Shown: one piece after another, positions 7,885 through 16,951 of the stretch | Position numbering within the stretch: the first letter of the stretch is position 1 | How the letters are laid out: each line of letters opens with the position of its first letter | NCBI RefSeq assembly: GCF_027587195.1 | Contig: NZ_JAPDDP010000021.1 | Coordinates: 42,957 to 106,956 of the forward strand | Reading direction: 5' to 3' | Length of the DNA stretch: 64,000 nucleotides | DNA from: Solirubrobacter phytolaccae | GTDB taxonomy: Bacteria; Actinomycetota; Thermoleophilia; Solirubrobacterales; Solirubrobacteraceae | Made by a program: the position numbers and the translations under genes | The notes under the pieces: generated by a model | What the model was told of the DNA's origin: nothing | The model's input: only the letters and a program-made list of their open reading frames with translations | Databases searched by the model: none

Positions 7885-8649
7885 TTGGCGGGCCCCGATG
7901 GTGGAGATTTGAGCGCCGGTACTGAAGAGGAGACCGTTCCTCTCCTCCGTGCACGCCTTGAGCGCACGGAGCAGCAGGCCGCGTCCCGACAGCGTCAGCT
8001 GGAACGCTACGCGGCGGATCTGCGCGAGGTGTTCAAGCAGGAGCGCGCCCGCGCGCAGGAGCTTCGTCGCTCCTACAGGGCGACCGTGCGCGCGCTGTCG
8101 AACGCCGTGGAGGCGCGCGACGCGTACACGGGCAAGCACGCCGAGCGGGTGACGGCCTACGGGATGGAGCTCGCCCGCGCGGTCGGGCTCAGCCTCGAGG
8201 AGTCGCCGCAGATCGAGTTCGGCTTCCTGCTGCACGACATCGGCAAGGTGGCCGTGCCGGACGCGATCCTGTTCAAGACCAGCAAGCTCACCGAGGAGGA
8301 GTACGCGCTGATCGCCCAGCACCCCGTCGTCGGGGCGGAGATCCTGCGCGACGTCGACTTCCTCGGCGAGGGCAAGCTCGTCGTCCGCCACCACCACGAG
8401 CGCTGGGACGGCACCGGCTACCCGGACGGCCTCGCGGGTGAGGAGATCCCGCTCGCCGCGCGCGTGTTCTCGGTGGCGGACACGCTGGACGCGCTCACGA
8501 CGGACCGCCCGTACCGGCCCGCGTCGAGCTGGCCGGACGCGCGCGTAGAGATCCGCAAGTTCTCCGGCACCCAGTTCGACCCGCAGGTAGTAGACGCGTT
8601 CGACAAGATCCCGGACGAGCAGTTCGCGCGGCTGCGGGGTGCGCTGTGA
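7885..8649 (+). CDS. HD-GYP domain phosphodiesterase
   Basis: A 254-residue cytoplasmic protein: an N-terminal coiled coil (about residues 18-60) then an HD-GYP domain (about 70-245). All hallmark residues are present: HAERV, LLHDIGKVAVPD for the HD pair, HPVVGAEIL, VVRHHHERWDGTGYPDGL for the GYP motif, and VADTLDAL. HD-GYP proteins hydrolyse cyclic di-GMP through pGpG to GMP. The start is uncertain: TTG at 7885 is used here, and TTG at 7909 (8 codons later) is also possible. Its receiver partner is encoded separately just downstream with a 4-base overlap. This gene gives the cell a likely route to lower c-di-GMP, the ligand of the riboswitch at 57.2 kb. Confidence 0.93.
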   Translation: MAGPDGGDLSAGTEEETVPLLRARLERTEQQAASRQRQLERYAADLREVFKQERARAQELRRSYRATVRALSNAVEARDAYTGKHAERVTAYGMELARAVGLSLEESPQIEFGFLLHDIGKVAVPDAILFKTSKLTEEEYALIAQHPVVGAEILRDVDFLGEGKLVVRHHHERWDGTGYPDGLAGEEIPLAARVFSVADTLDALTTDRPYRPASSWPDARVEIRKFSGTQFDPQVVDAFDKIPDEQFARLRGAL

Positions 8650-9020
8650 CGCGGACGATCCTGATCGTCGACGACGATCCGATGATCCGCAAGCTGATCG
8701 CCACCACGCTCGAGGACATCTCGGGCTACCGGCTGCAGGAGGCGGGCGACGGGCTCGAGGCGGTCGAGCGGGCGATGCTCGCGCGCCCGGAGATCGTCTT
8801 CCTGGACGTGGACATGCCGCGGCTGAACGGGATCGAGACGTGCCGGCGGCTGCGCAGCGACCCGGTGACGGCGAGCGCGACGATCGTGATGCTCACCGGC
8901 GACTCGGGTGACGTGGTCGAACGCGGCGCGCAGGAGGCCGGCGCGGACCTCTTCCTCACCAAGCCGTTCTCGCCGCTCCACCTGCTGCGGCTGGTGGACC
9001 GGATCGGCGCAGCCCGCTGA
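8646..9020 (+). CDS. Single-domain response regulator (receiver)
   Basis: A 124-residue protein that is a receiver domain and nothing else. The acidic pocket DDDP (about residues 9-12), the phospho-acceptor Asp in VFLDVDMPRLNG (about 54), the Thr of VMLTGDSG (about 82) and the Lys of LFLTKPFSP (about 104) are all present. GTG start overlaps the HD-GYP stop (GTGA). It probably controls the adjacent HD-GYP protein in trans, replacing the fused REC-HD-GYP arrangement found elsewhere. No histidine kinase is seen in the window. Confidence 0.94.
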   Translation: MTRTILIVDDDPMIRKLIATTLEDISGYRLQEAGDGLEAVERAMLARPEIVFLDVDMPRLNGIETCRRLRSDPVTASATIVMLTGDSGDVVERGAQEAGADLFLTKPFSPLHLLRLVDRIGAAR

Positions 9021-9034
9021 TAGCTTGCCCAGCT

Positions 9035-10075
9035 GTGAAGCTGGGGTTGCACATCGGATATTGGGGTCTCGGGCTCACGGCCCAGCAGCAGCTGGAGCTG
9101 GTGCTGGAGGCCGAACGGCTCGGCTACGACAGCGTCTGGACGGCCGAGGCCTACGGGTCGGACGCCGCGACCATCCTCGCCTGGCTCGCGCAGGCCACGA
9201 GCACGATCAAGCTCGGCTCCGCGATCTTCCAGATGCCCGGGCGCAGCGCCGCGATGACGGCCATGACCGCGGCGACGATCGATCAGCTCAGCGACGGTCG
9301 CATGCTGCTCGGGATCGGCTCCAGCGGGCCGCAGGTGGCCGAGGGCTGGCACGGGCAGCGGTTCGCGCGTCAGCTGCAGCGCACGCGCGAGTACGTGGAC
9401 GTGGTCCGGCTGGCGTTGCGGCGCGAGCGCGTCGTCTATGACGGTGAGACGCTGCAGCTGCCTTTGCCGGACGGGCCCGGGAAGGCGCTGAAGCTGACGA
9501 TCGCGCCTGTCCAGGAGCGGATCCCGATCTACATCGCCGCGATCGGGCCGAAGAACACGACGCTCGCCGCCGAGATCGCCGACGGCTGGCTGCCGACGCT
9601 CTTCTCCCCCGAGCACGTCGGCGAGTTCCGGCCGCTGCTCGAGGAGGGCTTCGCCGCGGCGGGTGGCGGCAAGAGCTTCGCGGACTTCGACATCGTCCCC
9701 ACCGTCACCGTGATGGTCAGCGAAGACCTGGAGCGCGCGCGCGACGCGATGCGCCACTACGTCGCGCTCTACACGGGCGGGATGGGCTCGCGCAAGCAGA
9801 ACTTCTACAACGCGCTGATCCGCCGCTACGGCTTCGAGGAGGCCGCGGACACGGTCCAGGAGCTGTACCTGGCGGGCAAGAAGGACGAGGCGGCCGCGTC
9901 CCTGCCGGGCGAGCTGATCGACACCGTCGCGCTCGTCGGGCCGGCCGACGTCGTGCGGGAGCGCCTGCGCGTGTACCGCGAGTCCGGGGTCGGCACGCTG
10001 ATGGTCTCCCCCATGGCCTGGAGCTTCGAGGAACGCGTCGCGCAGCTGCGCGCGGTCGCCGAGCTGGTCGAGTGA
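9035..10075 (+). CDS. LLM-class flavin/F420-dependent oxidoreductase
   Basis: A 346-residue TIM-barrel protein of the luciferase-like monooxygenase superfamily: LGYDSVWTAEAYGSDA near residue 40, STIKLGSAIFQMPGRSAAMTA near 65, SDGRMLLGIGSSGPQVAEGWHG near 95, and IYIAAIGPKNTTLAAEIADGW near 170. The spacing and G-S-S-G-P-Q motif fit the F420-dependent subgroup common in actinobacteria. Substrate cannot be named. GTG start; only 14 bases separate it from the receiver gene, and its stop overlaps the GNAT gene. Confidence 0.92.
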   Translation: MKLGLHIGYWGLGLTAQQQLELVLEAERLGYDSVWTAEAYGSDAATILAWLAQATSTIKLGSAIFQMPGRSAAMTAMTAATIDQLSDGRMLLGIGSSGPQVAEGWHGQRFARQLQRTREYVDVVRLALRRERVVYDGETLQLPLPDGPGKALKLTIAPVQERIPIYIAAIGPKNTTLAAEIADGWLPTLFSPEHVGEFRPLLEEGFAAAGGGKSFADFDIVPTVTVMVSEDLERARDAMRHYVALYTGGMGSRKQNFYNALIRRYGFEEAADTVQELYLAGKKDEAAASLPGELIDTVALVGPADVVRERLRVYRESGVGTLMVSPMAWSFEERVAQLRAVAELVE

Positions 10076-10548
10076 ACGTCCGGGCCCTCGGCGGCGCGGA
10101 CCTGGACGCATTGACGGACCTCGCGCGCGCCTGCGACGAGACGTATCTGGAGTGGACGCCCAAGGGCTGGACGGTGCCGATCGCGCCGACCGGGTGGGCG
10201 AACAAGTACCTGCAGCCGACCTCGTGGATCGAGGGCGCGTTCGACGAGGACGGCCGGCTCGTCGCCACCGTCGCGTTCCGGCCGTCCGACGTGGCCGCGG
10301 ACGTCGCGCACGTCGGGCTCGTGTTCACGCATCCCTCGCGCTGGCGTGAAGGCCTCGCGGGGATGCTGCTCTCCCGTGCGGAGGCCGAGATGGTCATCCG
10401 CGGGTACATCAGCGAGATCCTGTGGACGCCGGACGGCGCGCCCGCGGAGAGCTTCTACCAGGCGCGGGGCTGGGAGCGGGACGGCCGGACCGAGTGGCAC
10501 CCGTGGGTCGGCCTGCAGATGGTCGGCTACGCGCGGGATCTGCCGTGA
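10072..10548 (+). CDS. GNAT-family N-acetyltransferase
   Basis: A 158-residue single-domain GNAT. Strand beta-4 and motif A are visible around VAHVGLVFTHPSRWREGLAGMLLSRAEAEM (coenzyme A pyrophosphate binding loop R-x-x-G-L-A-G), and the C-terminal FYQARGWERDGRTEWHPWVG gives the usual final strand pair. The GTG start overlaps the upstream stop by 4 bases, and the downstream glycosyltransferase start overlaps its own stop, so all three are translationally coupled. Substrate unknown. Confidence 0.9.
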   Translation: MNVRALGGADLDALTDLARACDETYLEWTPKGWTVPIAPTGWANKYLQPTSWIEGAFDEDGRLVATVAFRPSDVAADVAHVGLVFTHPSRWREGLAGMLLSRAEAEMVIRGYISEILWTPDGAPAESFYQARGWERDGRTEWHPWVGLQMVGYARDLP

Positions 10549-11750
10549 GGGTGCTGCTCGGGGCGTTCGGGGACCCGGGGCACGCGTTCCCGGTGCTCGC
10601 CCTCGGGACCGAGCTGGTCGCGCGCGGGCACGAGGTGGGGATCGAGACGTGGGAGCGCTGGCGCGAGCCCGCGGAGGCGGCGGGGATGACGTTCGCGGCG
10701 GCCCCCGAGTACCAGGTCTTCCCGACGCGGGAAGTGCCGCTGAAGCCCTACGAGGCGGCGGCGCGGGCGGCGCTCACCACGCGGTCGTTCGTGCAGTCGT
10801 TCGCGCCCGACGTGGCGGTTTCCGACATCCTCACTGCGGCGCCGGTCCTGGCCTGCGAGCTCGAGGGCGTCCCCGTGGCCACGCTCGTCCCCCACGTCTT
10901 CCCGTACCTCCCGCCCGGGTTCCCGCCGTTCTCGATCGGCGCGCGGCTGCCGCGGACCCGGTTGGGCCGGGCCGTGTGGACGCGCACCGACCGGCTGGTG
11001 GCCGTCGGGCTCGAGCAGGGGCGTGCGGAGTACAACGACTGCCGGGCACGGCTGGGGTTGCCGCCCTTGAGCTATGTCCACACCGGGCTCTCGCGCGGGT
11101 TGACGATGATCGGGACGTTCCCGCAGCTCGAGTACCCGCGGGCGTGGCCGTCGTGGACGCGGGTGGTCGGGCCAATGCTGTGGGAGCCGGGCGGGCCTTG
11201 CGTGGCACCGCCTCCCGGTGACGGACCCGTGGTGCTCGTCGCGACCTCGACGTCGCAGGACCCGTCGGGGTCGCTGCTGCGCGCGGTGTTGGACGGGCTC
11301 GCGGACGAGCCGGTGCGCGTGATCGCGATCAGCGAGCCGCGGGACGCTCCCGCGAACGCGGTGCTCGTGCCGTGGATGTCCTACGCCGAGACGATGCCGC
11401 GCTGCGACCTCGTGATCTGCCACGGCGGGCACGGGACGGTCGCGCGGGCCCTGGCGAGCGGCGTGCCGGTCTTGATCTGCCCGGCCGCCGGGGACATGGC
11501 CGAGACGGCGGCCCGCGTGGACTGGGCGGGCGTCGGTGTGCGGCTCGCGCCGCGTTTCCTGACGCCCTGGGGCGTCCGGTTGGCCGTGCGGCGGGCGCTG
11601 CGCTCACGCGGGTTGCGTGCGCGGGCGGGCGAGCTCGCGCGCTGGACGCGGATGCATCCCGGGCCCGCGGAGGCCGCGGCCCAGCTGGAGCGCTGGGCCG
11701 CGACCGTCGCGACGGCTAGTTCCCGCCGTGCGGGGGAGCCGGCGGCGTGA
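10545..11750 (+). CDS. Family 1 (UGT/MGT-type) glycosyltransferase
   Basis: A 401-residue GT-B fold protein. The N-terminal domain opens with MRVLLGAFGDPGHAFPVLALG, and the C-terminal nucleotide-sugar site reads VPWMSYAETMPRCDLVICHGGHGTVARALASGVPVL, the HGG-hTx-A-L-G-P motif of macrolide/UDP-glycosyltransferases. Such enzymes transfer sugars to lipids or small metabolites. The start at GTG 10545 overlaps the GNAT stop. Its 3' end overlaps the convergent sugar dehydrogenase by 35 bases, so the C-terminal residues ATASSRRAGEPAA are read through the other gene's end. Confidence 0.92.
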   Translation: MRVLLGAFGDPGHAFPVLALGTELVARGHEVGIETWERWREPAEAAGMTFAAAPEYQVFPTREVPLKPYEAAARAALTTRSFVQSFAPDVAVSDILTAAPVLACELEGVPVATLVPHVFPYLPPGFPPFSIGARLPRTRLGRAVWTRTDRLVAVGLEQGRAEYNDCRARLGLPPLSYVHTGLSRGLTMIGTFPQLEYPRAWPSWTRVVGPMLWEPGGPCVAPPPGDGPVVLVATSTSQDPSGSLLRAVLDGLADEPVRVIAISEPRDAPANAVLVPWMSYAETMPRCDLVICHGGHGTVARALASGVPVLICPAAGDMAETAARVDWAGVGVRLAPRFLTPWGVRLAVRRALRSRGLRARAGELARWTRMHPGPAEAAAQLERWAATVATASSRRAGEPAA

Positions 11751-13857
11751 ACTGCACCTGGGTGGTGCCGGTCAGGCCCGGCTGCCCGTCGGCGCCCGCG
11801 TCGGTGTAGGACGCGCCGAGGATCGCGCTCAGGTTCGCCGCGCCCGCGTGGCCGGCGTCGAGCGGAACCGTGATCTGGCCCGTGCAGCCGACGCTCGAGG
11901 ACTGCGGGTGGCCGTGGCGCTCGTGGCCGAGGATGTACGCCACGGTGACCTTCGTGCAGTCGACGACCGCGTCGTCGGTCACCTTGACCTCGTAGGTGAT
12001 CGTCTGGCCGAACTGGAACGGCGCGGCCGGGTCGTTCGCCTTGGGGGTGGTGACGAGCTCCAGGACCGGCTCCTGGTTGCCGACCAGGATGCGCACGTCC
12101 GCGGACGCGGTGCGCTTGGTCTGGTCGGTCACCTTGACCGTCGCGCGGTACTCGCCGTTCTTGGTGTACGTGTAGCCCGGGTTCGGCGCGCTGCTGTCGA
12201 CCTTGCCGTCGGCGTCGAAGTCCCACGCGTACGTGAGCTTGTCACCGTCCGGGTCGGTGGTGCCGACCGAGCTGAACTGGACCGCGAGCGGCGCACGGCC
12301 GCCGTGGACGCTGGCTGCGACCTTCACCACGGGCGAGCGGTTGCCGCGCACGTAGTTGATCTTCGACAGCTGCGCGTCCGGGTTCTCGGCGAAGTAGCCG
12401 TCGCCGTACTCGAGCACGTAGAGCGAGCCGTCAGGGCCCCACTCGACGTCCATCGGGTTGTCGACGAACGGCGCGAAGCCGTCGATCTCGTCCACGCGAC
12501 CGACCTTGTTGAGCTCGATCATCTTGATGTAGTCGCGCGTCCACTCGTAGAAGAGCGGCTTGCCCGCGTACGAGTTCGGGAAGCGGAACACGGACTTGTT
12601 GCCCTTGATCGGCTCGTACGCCGGGCCGCCCATCGGGGCGATGCCGCCGTTGCCCTCCGGGCCCTTGACCTCGAGCTGCGGGAAGTGCGGCGAGAGGACG
12701 TACGAGTACCAGATGTCCGGGCGCGCGACCGGCGGCAGCTTGGTGAGGCCCGTGTTGTACGCCGAGTCGTTGGTCGGCCCGGCCTTGCAGTCGAACTTCA
12801 GGCCCGAGGTCTTCGTGGCGAAGTCGAAGTCGTTGTACGTCAGCGTCGGCGTCACGCAGTACGGCCAGCCATAGTTGGCCGCTTCCTTGATGATGATCCA
12901 GCGCCCGTGGCCGGCGGGGCCGCGCGCGGGATCGGGCTTCTCGGCGTCCGGCGAGTAGTCGCCGACGTAGAGCGTGCCCGACTTGGGATCGATCCCGAAG
13001 CGGTACGGGTTGCGCAGGCCCATCGCGAAGATCTCGGGCTTGGTCTTGGCCTTGCCCTTGGGGAACAGGTTGCCCTTCGGCACCGTGTAGCCCGGCTTGC
13101 CCGTCTTCGGCGTGATCCGCAGGATCTTGCCGCGCAGGTCGTTCGTGTTGCCCGCGCTGCGGCGAGCGTCGAACACCGGGTTGCGGTTCGGCGAGTCGTC
13201 CAGCGGCGAGTAGCCGTCCGAGAAGAACGGGTTCGTGTCGTCACCGGTCGACAGGTACAGGTTGCCCGCGTTGTCGAACTCGATGTTGCCGCCCACGTGG
13301 CAGCACTGGCCACGGTCGACCGGCACGTCGATGATCTTCTGCTCGGTCCCGACGTCGATCCGGCTGCCCTTGAGCTTGAACCGCGACAGGCGGATCACGC
13401 CCTTGAACGGCTGGAACGTCGCGAGCGGCCCGTCATCCGGCGCGTCACCCTCGTTGAAGCCCGGCGTCGCCGGGTTGTCCGCCGGCGTGTTCTGCGGCGG
13501 CGAGTAGTACGCGTACACCCACTTGTCCTTCGCGAACGTCCGCGGGTTGATCGCGACGCTCTGCAGTCCTTCCTCGTCGTGCGAGTACACCTCGAACCGC
13601 ACCGCGAGCACGTTGCGCCCGGACTTCGGGTCGTGGATTCGAACCTCGCCGGTGCGCGCCGTGTGCAGCACGCGGCCGTCCGGCAGCACCGCGAGGTTCA
13701 TCGGCTCGCCCGGAAAGTCGTTCAGCGTGACCTTCTCGAACTTCTCCGCCCCGGGCTGGGGCGTCGGCGTCGGCGCTGGCGTTTCCTGGGCCTGAGCTGC
13801 CGCCGGGATGCCGACACATCCCAACGTGAGCAGTGCCGCAATGGCCTGCTTTCGCAT
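11716..13857 (-). CDS. Secreted PQQ-type glucose/sorbosone dehydrogenase with PKD domain
   Basis: A 713-residue exported protein. ATG at 13857 is preceded by GGAGG and begins a signal peptide (MRKQAIAALLTLGCVGIPAAAQAQ). A six-bladed dehydrogenase propeller (about residues 40-480) contains the family blocks EGLQSVAINP, QCCHVGGNIEFDNAGNLYLS, GLRNPYRFGIDP and DNPMDVEWGPDGSLYVLEYGDG; the adjacent CC-His is usual in this actinobacterial subgroup. A PKD domain follows (about 500-585; GTTDPDGDKLTYAWDFDADG) and then a C-terminal beta domain with two cysteines. Likely oxidises sugars or other carbohydrates outside the cell. Overlaps the convergent glycosyltransferase. Confidence 0.92.
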   Translation of the reverse strand: MRKQAIAALLTLGCVGIPAAAQAQETPAPTPTPQPGAEKFEKVTLNDFPGEPMNLAVLPDGRVLHTARTGEVRIHDPKSGRNVLAVRFEVYSHDEEGLQSVAINPRTFAKDKWVYAYYSPPQNTPADNPATPGFNEGDAPDDGPLATFQPFKGVIRLSRFKLKGSRIDVGTEQKIIDVPVDRGQCCHVGGNIEFDNAGNLYLSTGDDTNPFFSDGYSPLDDSPNRNPVFDARRSAGNTNDLRGKILRITPKTGKPGYTVPKGNLFPKGKAKTKPEIFAMGLRNPYRFGIDPKSGTLYVGDYSPDAEKPDPARGPAGHGRWIIIKEAANYGWPYCVTPTLTYNDFDFATKTSGLKFDCKAGPTNDSAYNTGLTKLPPVARPDIWYSYVLSPHFPQLEVKGPEGNGGIAPMGGPAYEPIKGNKSVFRFPNSYAGKPLFYEWTRDYIKMIELNKVGRVDEIDGFAPFVDNPMDVEWGPDGSLYVLEYGDGYFAENPDAQLSKINYVRGNRSPVVKVAASVHGGRAPLAVQFSSVGTTDPDGDKLTYAWDFDADGKVDSSAPNPGYTYTKNGEYRATVKVTDQTKRTASADVRILVGNQEPVLELVTTPKANDPAAPFQFGQTITYEVKVTDDAVVDCTKVTVAYILGHERHGHPQSSSVGCTGQITVPLDAGHAGAANLSAILGASYTDAGADGQPGLTGTTQVQFTPPAPPHGGN

Positions 13858-14033
13858 TCCTACCTCCCACACATCACTTGCGGAACGGGCTTCGCGCGAA
13901 CTGCTGCGCGAGGGACGTCCCATCCCCTGACAATGTGTGCTCTTTAGCCGTTTAGGCCTGCAAACTAACGTCGGCTCCCGTACAGATGTGCCAACTCCTT
14001 GCGGAGTAGTAGGTCGAATCGGCGCCAGAACGC

Positions 14034-14068
14034 AAAAGAGGCCCGCATCTCGCGATGCGGACCTCTTT
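14034..14068 (-). terminator. Rho-independent terminator of tRNA-Asn
   Basis: On the minus strand the hairpin AGAGGTCCGCAT / ATGCGGGCCTCT (one C-A mismatch, 6-base loop) is followed by TTTT. It starts 5 bases after the 3' end of the tRNA-Asn gene. Confidence 0.85.
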
Positions 14069-14072
14069 CAAG

Positions 14073-14144
<72 letters not shown>

Positions 14145-14263
14145 CCGAACAGCCGCTCAAGCAGCTGCGGCCCACATAGTAGTAACCGCGACGGCAGTTG
14201 CGTGGTTCCGCTCTCGACTTCGGCGCGGAGCAGGACGCACTTGGCCGCTTCGACCCTTGCCGC

Positions 14264-14290
14264 CGCCAGGGAACGGGCCGCTCCCTGGCG
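14264..14290 (-). terminator. Hairpin downstream of dnaG
   Basis: Perfect 9-bp arms 14264-14272 and 14282-14290 with a 9-base loop, 40 bases beyond the dnaG stop. No clear T-run, as in many terminators of high-GC bacteria. It is the likely end of the ppdK-dgt-dnaG transcript. Confidence 0.6.
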
Positions 14291-14329
14291 CGACGACGCG
14301 ACGCTCTCGCGCTCGGATCGACGGGAAGC

Positions 14330-16951
14330 TCAGGCGAGGCGGGAGCGGATCTCGGTCAGCACGCGCTCGCGTTCCACGGCGAGCTCGGTCACGCCCGTCG
14401 CACCGCTCACCCGGGCGTTCGAGATGCGCCGCTCGATCCGGTGCAGCTCGAGCTGCAGCGCCTCGAGCTCGAACTTCGCGGACGTCGCGTCGAGCATGCC
14501 GGAGTCCACCACGAGCTTCGCGATGACGCGTGCGAGGTTCTCGTCACCCGTCGGCAGGTGCGCCGTGGGAGAGCGCAGCCGGCCGCGCAGGTACGCGGCG
14601 GCGTGACGCGTCGCAGGCGCGGAGAAGTAGTCGTCGACGTCGAAGGTCGCGAGGCGCTTCTCGCCCTCCTCGGGCAGCGCGATGCAGAACGCCAGGAACG
14701 CGTGCTCGTGACGCTCGCGCCGCGCGATCGCGGCGTGTGGATCGTTCGGCTCGGGCGGCGGCTCGTCACGGCGATAGCGATCGCGGTCACGCCCACCGCC
14801 GCCACGGTAGTTGCCCCGACCGCCGCCGCGCTGGTCGCGCCGACCACCGCCGCCCCCGCCACGCGGCTGCCACTCGCGCTGCCAGCCCTGTTGCTGCGCC
14901 GGCGGTTGCGGAGTCCAGCCCGTCGCCTGAGGCTGCGGCTCCCACGCACCGGGCGGCGGACCGACCGGCCCGGGGTCCGCGGCCGGAGCGTCGGCCCACT
15001 CCCCGGGAGCGCCGAACGCACCCGGGTCGTAGTCGTCGTCGCCGGAGAAGCCGTCCCACTCCGGCGGAGGCGGGCCGTCCGAGACCGGATTCTCCGGCAC
15101 CGATGCCCCCGGGAGCGCCGACGCGCCGGTCGGACGCGTCCCGTGCGCGTCGCCCTCCGTGGGTGCCGCGCCAGGTTGCCCCGGCACCGACGGCCCGTGT
15201 GCGCCGGACGGCGCGTGCTGCCCAGCCGCGCCCGGGTTCGCAGGATCGTGCCCGCCGGCCGGATGGTCGACCGGCGGATGTCCCCCGCCCCGCTGGTCGG
15301 CCGGAGGCTGCCCACCGCCCGATTGGTTCGCCGAGCCCTGTCCGCCGGCCCCCTGGTCGGCCGGAGGCTGCCCAGCACCCCGCTGGTTCGTCGGCGCCTG
15401 TCCGCCGCCCCGCTGGTCGGCCCCCGCGTGCGGGGGCGTGGCCTGTCCACCGCTGCCACCGTGCTGTGCCGGCGCTGGCCCGCCCTGAGCACCCTGAGGC
15501 GCGGGCCCTCCCTGGAGACGCCCCTGGGGCGGCTGTCCGCCCCCGCGCGTCCAGCCGGACCGCGGCGGGTTGCCGCCCCTTCCCGGCTCGCCGCGCCCGC
15601 GCATCTCGCCGCGGGAGCGGGCCGTGAACGGCGGCTGCTGGGTCGCCGGCGCCTGCAGGAGCTCGTTGACCATGTTCGACGTCATCGAGAACTTGTTCGC
15701 GATCAGCTCCACGAGCTGATCGCGCAAGATCGTGGGCCGCATCGACGCGATGATCGGCTTGACGGCCGCGAGCATCTCGTCCGTGCTCGCGTCGCGCTGC
15801 TCGAGGGCCCGTTCGACCTCGAACCGCTCGATCGGGATCGCCTTCTCCAGCAGCGCGCGCATCTCGTCGGCGCCCGACTTCTGGACGACGTCCGCGGGAT
15901 CCTCGCCCAGCGGCAGGCGCACGATCTTGAACTCGACCGCCCGGGTGGAGCGCCCCTTGTTGTGGGTCCGCAGCGACGCGATGCCCTTGGCCACCGACTC
16001 CTGCCCCGCCCGGTCCGGGTCCTGGCAGAACAAGGCCTTGGGCGCGAGCCGCGCGATCGCGTCCACCTGCGCGTCCGTCAACGCCGTACCCATCTGCGCC
16101 ACGACCTCGGGCACGCCCGCCTGATGCAAGGCGATCACGTCCGTGTAGCCCTCGACGAGCACCACGCGCCCCGCCTTGGCCGCCGCCGCGCGGGCCAGGT
16201 CCGCCCCGTAGACGATCCGCCCCTTGTGGAACAGGTCGTTCTCGGACGTGTTGAGGTACTTGGGCTTGTCGTCGGGCTTCATCGCCCGCGCGCCGAAGCC
16301 CAGCACGCGCCCGCGCTCGTCGGCCAGCGGGAACGTGATCCGCCCGCGGAAGCGGTCGATCAGCGTGCCGCGCGAAGAGCGCGAGGCCAGCCCCGCGGCC
16401 ACCAGCTCGCCCTCGCCGTAGCCCGCCCGCCGCGACCCGAGCACGACGCGATCCCACGTGTCCGGAGCGAACCCCACGCGGAACGCCCGCAGCGCGCCCT
16501 CCTGGAGCCCACGCGACTGCAGGTACGCCCGCGCGTCCTCCGCCTCGGGCGACTCCCACAACACGCGCACGTAGTACGCGGCCGTGCGCTCGAGCAGCGC
16601 CAGCAACCGGTCGCGCTTCTGCCGGCGCTCGGCCTCCCGCGGGTCCTCGGACTCGCGCTCCAGCGGCACGCGATAGCGCTCGGCCAACGACTCCAGCGCC
16701 TCACCGAAGGACAGGTTCTCCGTGGCCATCACGAACTTGAAGACGTCACCGCCGGCGCCGCAGCCGAAGCAGTAGTAGACCTTCTCCGTCGGGTTGATGC
16801 CGAAGGACGGCGAGCGCTCGTCGTGGAACGGGCACAGCCCTTCCAAGCGCGCGATGCCCGACCGCCGGAGCTCCGTGCGCGCGCCGACGACCTCGGCGAA
16901 GTCCACGGCGTCGCGGACCCGTTCGCGTGACTCGTCGGTGTACCGCGCCAT
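14330..16951 (-). CDS. dnaG: DNA primase with an exceptionally long disordered linker
   Basis: An 873-residue primase, longer than the usual 580-650. The N-terminal CHC2 zinc domain shows GLCPFHDERSPSF and YYCFGCGAGGD (about residues 38-68). The catalytic core includes the Toprim motifs VVLVEGYTDVIALHQAG (about 264) and FCQDPDRAGQE (about 304). From about residue 437 to 738 follows a linker of Gly, Pro, Gln, Arg and Asp, including seven near-identical 10-residue repeats and an Arg-Gly-rich end (GGGGRDRDRYRRD). The C-terminal about 135 residues form the helicase-binding domain. It synthesises primers for lagging-strand replication. The ATG shares one base with the dgt stop; the order ppdK-dgt-dnaG is conserved in Gram-positive bacteria. 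Confidence 0.96.
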   Translation of the reverse strand: MARYTDESRERVRDAVDFAEVVGARTELRRSGIARLEGLCPFHDERSPSFGINPTEKVYYCFGCGAGGDVFKFVMATENLSFGEALESLAERYRVPLERESEDPREAERRQKRDRLLALLERTAAYYVRVLWESPEAEDARAYLQSRGLQEGALRAFRVGFAPDTWDRVVLGSRRAGYGEGELVAAGLASRSSRGTLIDRFRGRITFPLADERGRVLGFGARAMKPDDKPKYLNTSENDLFHKGRIVYGADLARAAAAKAGRVVLVEGYTDVIALHQAGVPEVVAQMGTALTDAQVDAIARLAPKALFCQDPDRAGQESVAKGIASLRTHNKGRSTRAVEFKIVRLPLGEDPADVVQKSGADEMRALLEKAIPIERFEVERALEQRDASTDEMLAAVKPIIASMRPTILRDQLVELIANKFSMTSNMVNELLQAPATQQPPFTARSRGEMRGRGEPGRGGNPPRSGWTRGGGQPPQGRLQGGPAPQGAQGGPAPAQHGGSGGQATPPHAGADQRGGGQAPTNQRGAGQPPADQGAGGQGSANQSGGGQPPADQRGGGHPPVDHPAGGHDPANPGAAGQHAPSGAHGPSVPGQPGAAPTEGDAHGTRPTGASALPGASVPENPVSDGPPPPEWDGFSGDDDYDPGAFGAPGEWADAPAADPGPVGPPPGAWEPQPQATGWTPQPPAQQQGWQREWQPRGGGGGGRRDQRGGGRGNYRGGGGRDRDRYRRDEPPPEPNDPHAAIARRERHEHAFLAFCIALPEEGEKRLATFDVDDYFSAPATRHAAAYLRGRLRSPTAHLPTGDENLARVIAKLVVDSGMLDATSAKFELEALQLELHRIERRISNARVSGATGVTELAVERERVLTEIRSRLA
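15225..15435 (-). repeat. 30-bp tandem repeat inside dnaG (7 imperfect copies)
   Basis: The DNA repeats with a 30-base period and encodes 10-residue units of the form P-x-x-Q-x-G-x-G-Q-x, e.g. PTNQRGAGQP, PADQGAGGQG, SANQSGGGQP, PADQRGGGHP. It lies in the linker (about residues 506-577). Copy number could vary between strains by slippage. Confidence 0.8.

Noticed and set aside
11617..13947. A 776-codon forward frame opposite the sugar dehydrogenase
   Set aside because: The reverse frame has a signal peptide, a propeller and a PKD domain; the forward one shows only codon-shadow composition.
14034..14068. Riboswitch in the leader of the sugar dehydrogenase gene
   Set aside because: The hairpin has a T-run on the minus strand directly after tRNA-Asn and is simply its terminator; no aptamer motif follows before 13857.
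14198..16930. A 910-codon forward frame opposite dnaG
   Set aside because: The reverse frame has the complete primase motif set; the forward product is Arg-rich low-complexity sequence.
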